Shown here: one piece after another, positions 1 through 4,944 of the stretch
How the letters are laid out: each line of letters starts with the position of its first letter
Position numbering within the stretch: the first letter of the stretch is position 1
Source of the DNA: Polynucleobacter meluiroseus
GTDB lineage: Bacteria; Pseudomonadota; Gammaproteobacteria; Burkholderiales; Burkholderiaceae
Length of the DNA: 5,905 nt
Assembly (NCBI GenBank): GCA_943329505.2
Contig: CALQED020000092.1
Span: 1 to 5,905, forward strand
Reading direction: 5' to 3'
Made by a program: the position numbers and the translations under genes
Notes under the pieces: generated by a model
What the model saw: the letters and a program-made list of their open reading frames with translations, nothing else
Databases searched by the model: none
Told to the model about the DNA's origin: nothing

Positions 1-81
1 AGACAAAATTTGACCGCCGTAAGTACCGGCAATAATTTGTCCTAACTCTAAAACCTTAACACCATCTAAAGGCAAGCCCAT
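1..81 (-). CDS. Family III (CaiB/BaiF-type) CoA-transferase, N-terminal fragment cut by the window edge
   Basis: Only the first 27 codons are present; the rest lies to the left of the window. They begin MGLPLDGVKVLELGQIIAGT and continue YGGQILS. This is the hallmark N-terminus of family III CoA-transferases: a 'PL.GV+VLELGQIIAGP..G..L' strand-loop that builds the CoA site. By family, the enzyme moves CoA between an acyl-CoA donor and a free carboxylic acid through an aspartyl-CoA intermediate in the cytoplasm. The catalytic Asp would lie outside the window. The start is the ATG complementary to 79-81, 8 bp after the stop of the acyl-CoA dehydrogenase gene, so the two are almost certainly co-transcribed and probably translationally coupled. 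Upstream there is only a weak GGG-containing ribosome site. Usual family length is about 400 residues. The likely job is activation of the pathway's acid; the substrate is unknown. Confidence 0.85.
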   Translation of the reverse strand, partial: MGLPLDGVKVLELGQIIAGTYGGQILS

Positions 82-89
82 ATTAAGCC

Positions 90-1232
90 CTATAAACCTA
101 AACTAGTGGCAATAATATTGCGCTGAATTTCAGAGGTACCAGCACCAATAGTCGCTAATCTTGAATCTCTAAAGAAACGCTGCATTGGATACTCCATACA
201 ATACCCATACCCACCCAGTACCTGTAGGCACATGTCTGAGATTGCCTTATACGATTCACTGGTATAGAGCTTCAAAATAGCAGCGTCTTGTCTAGTAGCG
301 CGCTTATTTTCCATGAGCCATGCATAACGGTAAATCATAGTTTCAGCCACATCTAGCATTGTTTTCATGTCGGCAAACTTATGAGAAATTGCCTGAAATT
401 TACCAATGGGTCTACCAAATTGCTGTCTAGTTTTAGCATGCTCTAAAGCAAAATCAAAGGCCGCTCTTGCTGCCCCCGTTCTCGCTGCCGAAAGACATAG
501 ACGCTCATAACATAAATAAGCATCAGCCCCTTTCCAGCCCTCACCCACTTGACCCAAAACCATATTGGCAGGCACGCGTGCATCCGAATACAAAACTTCA
601 GTAGTGCCAATTGCTCTTTGACCCAAGGTTTGCAACTTTTTCACTTCAATGCCAGTTAACTTAGTATCAACTAAGAAGTTGGTGATCCCCTGCTGCTTCT
701 TTTCTAAATTACTAGTCCGCGCAACAAGCAAGCAGTAATCGCTAATATCCATACCGGACGTATAGACCTTGCGCCCATTAATGATGTACTGATCACCGTC
801 TAAGATTGCCTTGGTTTTTAGGGCACTTGCATCGGAACCTGAATCAGGCTCAGTCAAACCAAAACAGAAGGAGAGCTCTCCACGAATTACACGCGGAACA
901 ATGCTCTCAATTTGCTCTTTGGTACCATGTTCCAAGACAGCAAAACATCCATAAGAGAGGTTTCTAAATACCCACATTCCCAATTCTTCAAAGTGATATC
1001 CGACTTCACCCAGCAAAATAGCTAACTCAGTAGCGCCGCCCCCTGAACCACCATATTCCTCGGGCCCAATAATTCCCAACCAACCATTCTTTGCGAGCGC
1101 ATCAAATGCTGCTCTTGGTGGCGTCTGCTCCTCGTCACACTTCGCCGCATACTCTGGTGGACAAACTTCTTTTAATAAATCAGAAACGTGATTGCGAATA
1201 GCCAACTGATCTGGCGTCAATTCAAAATTCAT
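90..1232 (-). CDS. Acyl-CoA dehydrogenase (flavoprotein, IVD/LCAD-like catalytic base)
   Basis: This 380-residue protein has the normal full length for the family. It should oxidise an acyl-CoA to the 2,3-enoyl-CoA using FAD and pass electrons to ETF in the cytoplasm. Both family signatures are visible: GLTEPDSGSDASA (about 125-137, flavin/substrate loop) and the C-terminal Q337-x2-GG-x-GY-x2-E-x4-R-x3-D356 motif. The helical N-domain covers about 1-120, the beta domain about 121-225 and the C-terminal helical domain about 235-380, with the FAD-contacting segment R269-QQFGRP. The usual catalytic Glu of the short/medium-chain YEGT motif is replaced by Ala (A364 in IGAGTSEIQ). E243 in YERLCLSAA instead sits where isovaleryl- and long-chain acyl-CoA dehydrogenases keep their base. 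Its ATG overlaps the stop of the upstream lyase gene (ATGA, 1229-1232), implying coupled translation. Exact acyl substrate unknown. Confidence 0.93.
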   Translation of the reverse strand: MNFELTPDQLAIRNHVSDLLKEVCPPEYAAKCDEEQTPPRAAFDALAKNGWLGIIGPEEYGGSGGGATELAILLGEVGYHFEELGMWVFRNLSYGCFAVLEHGTKEQIESIVPRVIRGELSFCFGLTEPDSGSDASALKTKAILDGDQYIINGRKVYTSGMDISDYCLLVARTSNLEKKQQGITNFLVDTKLTGIEVKKLQTLGQRAIGTTEVLYSDARVPANMVLGQVGEGWKGADAYLCYERLCLSAARTGAARAAFDFALEHAKTRQQFGRPIGKFQAISHKFADMKTMLDVAETMIYRYAWLMENKRATRQDAAILKLYTSESYKAISDMCLQVLGGYGYCMEYPMQRFFRDSRLATIGAGTSEIQRNIIATSLGL

Positions 1233-2113
1233 AATGGATTCTTTTCTAGGCTAACAATTCTTTTGGCTTGTCGATACATGGCGTAATCGATCAATTTATC
1301 CCCCATCTGAATGGCGGCTACCCCTTTTTTCTCCGCCTCTTCAAAAGCGTGGATCACACTGCGATAGTAATCAAGCTCGGTAGATGTTGGCCCGTAGGCA
1401 CGCTCAACTGAATCAATTTGTTTTGGGTGGATGATGGTTCTACCTACATAACCCAATCGTGCAGATAAAGATGAGTCTTTCAATAAAGCCTCATCATCAT
1501 TGAGGTTAGCAAATACCCCATCAATTGGAATCACATTACCTGCCGCCCTTGAGTCAAGTAAGACTTTAGAGCGTGCATACAAGAGTTCAATCCCTTCAAT
1601 CGACCAAGCGCAACCCAAATCGTTTTGCAGATCCCCATCCTGAGCAGTCCCAATACATGTTAAGGTCACTCTAGAAGATGCCTTAATTAATTGAAAACAG
1701 TGATATACCCCAAGCGCTGTCTCAATTTGCAATCCAATTTCGATAGATCCCGATGCAATCCCCTTTTCCCGCTCCAGAGAGTCAAGCTGCCTAGAAACTG
1801 CCTGAATATCTGAGATATTCTCTGCCTTGGCAATCAAGAGCATATTAAGACCAGGAACAACCACTCCTCGAATATCATCCTCCAGGAGGCCTGTATCCAT
1901 CGCATTCGTTCTTACCATGATGCTAGGGCTATCTAGAGATGGGGTGGATGCGGAAATTACCTCACGCACCATTTCTCTTGCTTGCTGTTTACTAGCTAAT
2001 GGTACGGAATCTTCTAAATCTAAAATAACGGCATCTACCTTACTACTCATTGCCTTGGACATAACCTTAGCATTGACTCCAGGCGCAAACAAAGCAGTCT
2101 TGATTAATCTCAT
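1229..2113 (-). CDS. HpcH/HpaI aldolase / citrate lyase beta-subunit (CitE-like) family lyase
   Basis: This 294-residue TIM-barrel protein matches stand-alone CitE-like enzymes, which cleave or form beta-hydroxyacyl-CoAs such as malyl-CoA or citramalyl-CoA in an Mg2+-dependent, cytoplasmic reaction. Visible motifs are LFAPGVNAKVM (8-18), DAVILDLEDSVP (27-38), the barrel Arg in MVRTN (66-70), LLIAKAE (92-98), the metal ligand E131 in LQIETALG, and D161 in QDGDLQNDLG as the second ligand. A conserved HP-Q near the C-terminus appears as TIIHPKQID (226-234). The stretch before D161 (GTAQDGD) is longer than the common G-x-x-D form, so D159 is an alternative ligand. No citrate lyase alpha or gamma genes are nearby, which argues against a citrate lyase complex. 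The start lies 4 bp after the racemase stop, with a weak purine-rich ribosome site (AAAGAG) inside that junction. Lyase substrate is inferred, not proven. Confidence 0.88.
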   Translation of the reverse strand: MRLIKTALFAPGVNAKVMSKAMSSKVDAVILDLEDSVPLASKQQAREMVREVISASTPSLDSPSIMVRTNAMDTGLLEDDIRGVVVPGLNMLLIAKAENISDIQAVSRQLDSLEREKGIASGSIEIGLQIETALGVYHCFQLIKASSRVTLTCIGTAQDGDLQNDLGCAWSIEGIELLYARSKVLLDSRAAGNVIPIDGVFANLNDDEALLKDSSLSARLGYVGRTIIHPKQIDSVERAYGPTSTELDYYRSVIHAFEEAEKKGVAAIQMGDKLIDYAMYRQAKRIVSLEKNPL

Positions 2114-2117
2114 CTCT

Positions 2118-2915
2118 TTAGGCCTTTAGTTGCGATGCTGAACGAAAGCCGTAAATTTTCTTCCATTGATTAACAGCATCTTGACCAGGTCCTTGATAAA
2201 GCAATTTTCTGCTAGACGTTAAGCCAATCGATTTATGCAACTCAGCGACTGCTTCCGCTGTTTTTAATAAAACAGCATTGCAATCCATGATCAATGCACC
2301 ATCCACCTCGGTGATCTTCTCCCTACGAATAATAGCGTTCACGGTTGCACAAGCAGCCAGAATCACTTCTGCCCCTTCCGCAGCTAAACGTTTAGATTCT
2401 TTCAAGAAATTCTCAGTCATCTCTTTTGGATCAGTAAAGGCACCTTGTACTTGAGTAAAGTCAATCCCAAGATTTCCAAAAGGAATATGCCTTGCTGCTA
2501 GGCCATATTCGAAGGCTTTACGATCATAGTACTGAGCTTGCTTTGCATGAAATGCTATACCAGAAAATTTGTAGCCATACATGCAAGCCATGAGCATGGT
2601 TGTTTCACCCAAACCGATTACTGGAATCGATACCACTTCACGAGCTTCTTGCATTGCTGGATCAAGAAAACAACCAATTGCGACGGCATCATATCCCTGT
2701 TCGTTAGCTTGCATTATTTTATTGAGTACACCACCAGCTCCAAAATTGTTTACTGCCACAACGGAGTTGTAATGTAGATCCATTGATCCATCATCAACAC
2801 CATTTACATGAACCTCAACATCTGGACGCTTCAAATCATTTAAATTTTTAGTTAAAGTATTTCTATAGTCGTCCAAACGATGGATGGGAGTACTGCTCTG
2901 CCACCAAATTTTCAT
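2118..2915 (-). CDS. Aspartate/glutamate racemase superfamily protein (hydantoin-racemase-like)
   Basis: This 265-residue cytoplasmic protein carries the two-cysteine architecture of the Asp/Glu racemase superfamily. The group includes hydantoin racemase, maleate cis-trans isomerase and arylmalonate decarboxylase. C82 lies in IGCFLDPAMQEARE, matching the hydantoin-racemase form 'GCF.DP....ARE', and C189 lies in EVILAACATVNAI. Both candidate acid/base cysteines are present, which favours racemase or isomerase chemistry over the single-cysteine arylmalonate decarboxylase. Other visible blocks are VNNFGAGG (55-62), IPVIGLGETTM (97-107) and QGPGQDAVNQW near the C-terminus. AGGGA lies 5 nt before the ATG. 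It is the second gene of the operon, 41 bp after the Bug gene and 4 bp before the lyase gene. No hydantoinase or carbamoylase gene is adjacent, so true hydantoin racemase activity is doubtful. A role in isomerising a pathway acid is inference. Confidence 0.85.
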   Translation of the reverse strand: MKIWWQSSTPIHRLDDYRNTLTKNLNDLKRPDVEVHVNGVDDGSMDLHYNSVVAVNNFGAGGVLNKIMQANEQGYDAVAIGCFLDPAMQEAREVVSIPVIGLGETTMLMACMYGYKFSGIAFHAKQAQYYDRKAFEYGLAARHIPFGNLGIDFTQVQGAFTDPKEMTENFLKESKRLAAEGAEVILAACATVNAIIRREKITEVDGALIMDCNAVLLKTAEAVAELHKSIGLTSSRKLLYQGPGQDAVNQWKKIYGFRSASQLKA

Positions 2916-2920
2916 ATCTA

Positions 2921-2925
2921 TCCCT
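2921..2925 (-). promoter_or_regulatory. Ribosome binding site of the racemase-family gene
   Basis: AGGGA on the minus strand ends 5 nt before the ATG at 2915-2913. The remaining sequence of the 41-bp gap (2916-2956) shows no convincing hairpin or promoter, so the gene is probably read from the operon promoter. Confidence 0.6.
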
Positions 2926-2956
2926 AAGAATTATTGAATCAAATTGTCTAAGTACT

Positions 2957-3943
2957 TTATTGCTGCTCTTTGATGCCTGCTTTTTCAATCACCTCTTTCC
3001 ATAGAGGTAATTCGCGTACTACTCTTGCTTTTAAACCCTCAGAGTCGTATGCCGTTACTTCTAGACCTACTTTTTTCATCTTCTCAACCATCTCTGGCTG
3101 CTTTAGTACTGCGGTGCACTCATTTGAAAGCTGAGTCACTATTTCTGGTGATGTACCTGCAGCCACAAATACGGCCTGGAATGTCACAGATACTGCATCC
3201 TTGATACCAGCCTCTGTAGTAGTAGGAACATTTGGCAAATCTGGCCAGCGCTGCGCCCCTGTTTGCACAATCGCACGCACCTGTCCACTTTGAATTTCAG
3301 CCATCACCGATGCGAGGCTTCCGACTAATATTTGAGTACGGCCACCCATTAAGTCAATCATCGCCGGACCAGCACCTTTATAAGGAATGTGAGTCATGCC
3401 AATACCTTCACGACTCTTGATCACTTCACCAGCCAAATGTGGTGTAGTACCTGTGCCAGGACTGCCATAACTAATTAAATTGGGGTTACTTTTTGCAAGC
3501 TTAATTAAGTCCGCAACTGTCTTAATTTTTGAATCTGCTCTCACTACGATCACGTTCGGCGCTGCCCCAACCTCGCAAACTGGTATAAAGTCCTTCAACG
3601 GATCATAGGGAGAAGGTTTAACCAAGCTCGGAGTGACAACATATACACTCGAAGTAAATAGCAGGGTATACCCATTCGCAGGCTTAGAATTTTTTACATA
3701 ATTTGCCGCAATAGCACCTCCACCACCTGGGCGATTTTCAACAATAATCTGCTGACCCATTTGTTTGCCTAAAGCAATGGCTAACAAACGACCGCTAATA
3801 TCGGATGCGCCGCCCGGTGCGAATGCAATCTGCATTGTTAAGCTTGAATCTGGGTAGACTGCCCACGCACTTGTATTTATAAAACCCAAACAGAATATGA
3901 AGCATGTGCGCATAAACACCCTCACACTCAATTGCATTGCCAT
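2957..3943 (-). CDS. Bug/TctC-family periplasmic solute-binding protein (first gene of the operon)
   Basis: This is a TTT-type extracytoplasmic binding protein of 328 residues from the preferred start; family members run about 320-330. A hydrophobic signal peptide ends in NTSAWA, with likely cleavage after residue 28, giving a mature start of VYPDSS. Family motifs follow: AFAPGGASDISGR, the ligand-pocket loop with D48; IIVENRPGGGGAIAA; a YDPLKDFIPV block; and IPYKGAGPAMIDLMGGR in the second lobe. Such proteins bind carboxylates in the periplasm and usually feed TctA/TctB permeases, which are absent here. Start choice: an ATG four codons upstream (3955-3953) overlaps the GGAGG box and cannot use it. 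The ATG at 3943-3941 lies 5 nt after that box and is preferred. A third ATG two codons on (3937-3935) is possible. The gene heads the catabolic operon, so its ligand is probably the pathway substrate. Confidence 0.93.
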   Translation of the reverse strand: MAMQLSVRVFMRTCFIFCLGFINTSAWAVYPDSSLTMQIAFAPGGASDISGRLLAIALGKQMGQQIIVENRPGGGGAIAANYVKNSKPANGYTLLFTSSVYVVTPSLVKPSPYDPLKDFIPVCEVGAAPNVIVVRADSKIKTVADLIKLAKSNPNLISYGSPGTGTTPHLAGEVIKSREGIGMTHIPYKGAGPAMIDLMGGRTQILVGSLASVMAEIQSGQVRAIVQTGAQRWPDLPNVPTTTEAGIKDAVSVTFQAVFVAAGTSPEIVTQLSNECTAVLKQPEMVEKMKKVGLEVTAYDSEGLKARVVRELPLWKEVIEKAGIKEQQ

Positions 3944-3948
3944 ATTTG

Positions 3949-3953
3949 CCTCC
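3949..3953 (-). promoter_or_regulatory. Strong ribosome binding site fixing the Bug gene start
   Basis: GGAGG on the minus strand sits 5 nt before the ATG at 3943-3941. Because the box is embedded in the sequence ATGGAGG, the more upstream ATG overlaps its own would-be ribosome site. The longest reading frame therefore overextends the protein by four residues. Confidence 0.75.
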
Positions 3954-3966
3954 ATTTTTTTCTAAT

Positions 3967-3982
3967 GGCACTTTTTTGCGCC
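3967..3982 (-). other. Small A-loop hairpin in the operon leader RNA
   Basis: Minus-strand RNA would read GGCGC-AAAAAA-GUGCC. This is a 5-bp stem (four Watson-Crick pairs and one G-U) closed by six A residues, ending 13 nt before the TGGAGG box. No U-run follows it, so it is not an intrinsic terminator. It could affect mRNA stability or ribosome access, or be chance. Confidence 0.35.
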
Positions 3983-4046
3983 GTTTTGTCCATAACGTGT
4001 CAATTTAAGCTCACAGCATAGTTTTATGTAGACTTTTTTCTTTATT

Positions 4047-4062
4047 GTTCATATACATGAAC
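4047..4062. promoter_or_regulatory. Perfect inverted repeat GTTCAT-ATAC-ATGAAC, candidate IclR operator
   Basis: The arms are 6 bp and exactly complementary around a 4-bp centre, with a 10-bp centre-to-centre distance typical of a dimeric regulator on one helix face. A further TTGTTC copy at 4063-4068 repeats the left TTGTTC (4045-4050) 18 bp later, giving a right-left-right half-site array. GTTC-type half-sites are known for some IclR-family regulators (for example PcaR sites beginning GTTCG). The dyad lies at the predicted start of the leftward transcript and just upstream of the rightward promoter, suiting control of both. Assignment to this IclR protein is inference from position. Confidence 0.6.
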
Positions 4063-4093
4063 TTGTTCTAATTATATAGAAAGGCAATATACT
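4063..4093 (+). promoter_or_regulatory. Weak candidate promoter of the IclR gene
   Basis: TTGTTC (4063-4068) and TATACT (4088-4093) are separated by 19 bp, longer than the optimum of 17. The -10 is good (five of six) and the -35 is poor (three of six). The start would be near 4100, giving a leader of about 29 nt. The -10 abuts the leftward -35, so the two promoters compete for the same DNA. Confidence 0.35.
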
Positions 4094-4098
4094 TTGAA
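4071..4098 (-). promoter_or_regulatory. Candidate sigma-70 promoter of the catabolic operon
   Basis: On the minus strand, TTCAAA (4098-4093, four of six matches to TTGACA) is followed after 16 bp by a perfect TATAAT (4076-4071). Transcription would begin near 4064, directly against the GTTCAT/ATGAAC dyad. That is the expected geometry for a repressor site overlapping the start. Confidence 0.45.
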
Positions 4099-4128
4099 AT
4101 TAATCGGGACGCAAATAAAGTCGAACGC

Positions 4129-4887
4129 ATGAAAGATTCATCTATTAAATCCGCCAATAGAGTACTAGACGTACTTGAACTTCTATGTCGTAGAGGAAAT
4201 GCGGCTACACATACTGAAATATCATTTGCCCTAGATATACCTAAAAGCAGTCTTACAGCACTGATAAGAAACTTACTTAGTCGACATTATTTAACAAAAA
4301 ATCCCGGGGGCATGACATATACACTGGGTCCTGCCTTTTTTTCTCTCGCGGAAAAAGGCAAGCAAGTAAAAAGTATTCTGAAAATAGCCAGCACACAAGT
4401 TGGCTGGTTAACTGATAAAACTCATGAAGCATCTGCCTTTTATTTATATAAAGGGGGTTACATCGAAAGAGTTATCGGCAAAGAGGCAAATTATCCATTG
4501 AGCTATCGCATGACATCAGGGGTCAAGTTTCCACTCTACTCTGCCGCTGCAGGTAAGGCAGTACTCAATGCGCTCTCGGAGGATGAAAAGAAAAAATACT
4601 TTAAAAGAGCAAAGCTTGAGCCAATGACCAAAAATACTATTACGAACGAAGTAGATTTGCGTAAAAGTCTTAACGCACAGTCAAAAGATAATATTATTAT
4701 TTCTAATGGTGAGAATTCTGTTGGGGTCATTGCATTAGCCATAGCGATCCTTGATAAGGAAGAGAATCCACTAGGGGCAATAAGCATCGTTATACCGGAG
4801 GCACGTTTTAATCATGAACTTGAGCAAAATTGTCGTGACTGCCTTCAACATGCTGCAAAAAAAATTAAACATGAGCTTTTTCTATAA
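4129..4887 (+). CDS. IclR-family transcriptional regulator
   Basis: This 252-residue cytoplasmic DNA-binding protein has standard IclR length. The N-terminal winged helix-turn-helix spans about 7-67: SANRVLDVLELL, then TEISFALDIPKSSLTALIRNLL with the recognition helix about 38-51, and a wing ending in YTLGPAFF. The effector domain follows, with family landmarks G131-VKFPLYSAAAGKAVL (131-146), ENSVGVIALAIAILD (195-209), and GAISIVIPEARF (216-227). IclR proteins bind as dimers or tetramers and respond to small metabolites, often pathway intermediates. The gene diverges from the catabolic operon and precedes a second Bug gene, so it probably controls one or both. The ATG at 4129 is the first possible start after an in-frame stop at 4069. 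No clear ribosome box precedes it, suggesting weak translation, as is common for regulators. The gene looks more AT-rich than the operon genes. Confidence 0.93.
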   Translation: MKDSSIKSANRVLDVLELLCRRGNAATHTEISFALDIPKSSLTALIRNLLSRHYLTKNPGGMTYTLGPAFFSLAEKGKQVKSILKIASTQVGWLTDKTHEASAFYLYKGGYIERVIGKEANYPLSYRMTSGVKFPLYSAAAGKAVLNALSEDEKKKYFKRAKLEPMTKNTITNEVDLRKSLNAQSKDNIIISNGENSVGVIALAIAILDKEENPLGAISIVIPEARFNHELEQNCRDCLQHAAKKIKHELFL

Positions 4888-4892
4888 GCATT

Positions 4893-4920
4893 AAAAACTT
4901 GCACTAGACAAGTATTTTTT
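4893..4920 (+). terminator. Weak terminator-like stem-loop and T-run after the IclR gene
   Basis: ACTTG (4897-4901) pairs with CAAGT (4909-4913) around a 7-nt loop. It is preceded by an A-run and followed by one A and six T (4915-4920). The A-run can extend the stem across a bulged A, but only two GC pairs support it. It may act as a leaky terminator or attenuator in the 57-bp gap before the next gene. No good promoter is visible in that gap, so some read-through from the IclR gene seems likely. Confidence 0.4.
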
Positions 4921-4931
4921 AACAACATCAC

Positions 4932-4936
4932 AGGAG
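4932..4936 (+). promoter_or_regulatory. Ribosome binding site of the second Bug gene
   Basis: AGGAG lies 8 nt before the ATG at 4945, an ideal arrangement. It fixes the start of a gene whose stop codon is outside the window. Confidence 0.75.
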
Positions 4937-4944
4937 AAACCGCA

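Larger units (their letters stand above)
3944..4128. promoter_or_regulatory. Divergent control region between the catabolic operon and the IclR gene
   Basis: This 185-bp AT-rich region contains no gene. From left to right it holds the GGAGG box (3949-3953), a small hairpin (3967-3982), several T-runs (3955-3961, 3972-3977, 4034-4039), a GTTCAT/ATGAAC dyad (4047-4062), and overlapping candidate promoters in both directions (4063-4098). A single TCGAAC half-site-like sequence lies at 4121-4126, just before the IclR ATG. A leftward promoter at 4071-4098 implies an operon leader of about 120 nt. Confidence 0.7.

Noticed and set aside
1229..2113. Calling the CitE-like protein a citrate lyase subunit
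   Set aside because: No citrate lyase alpha, acyl-carrier or accessory genes are adjacent, and stand-alone homologues act on CoA esters.
1827..2129. Plus-strand open frame of 100 codons opposite the lyase gene
   Set aside because: It lies antisense to a gene with clear family motifs, has no recognisable domain and no ribosome box, so it is a shadow frame.
2538..2777. Two plus-strand open frames opposite the racemase-family gene
   Set aside because: Both overlap the real gene in antisense, overlap each other in different frames, and show no protein-like motif.
3232..3420. Short plus-strand open frame opposite the first Bug gene
   Set aside because: It is antisense to a well supported gene and its translation has no family resemblance.
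3967..3982. Leader hairpin as an intrinsic terminator
   Set aside because: The minus-strand RNA has no U-run after the stem; what follows is A-rich.
3998..4003. Perfect TTGACA on the minus strand upstream of the first Bug gene
   Set aside because: No TATAAT-like sequence occurs 15-19 bp downstream (the 17-bp position reads CGCAAA), so it is not called as a promoter, although it would give a shorter leader.
4536..4787. Minus-strand open frame opposite the IclR gene
   Set aside because: The opposite strand encodes the conserved IclR effector domain; the apparent hydrophobicity comes from complementing Lys/Glu-rich codons.
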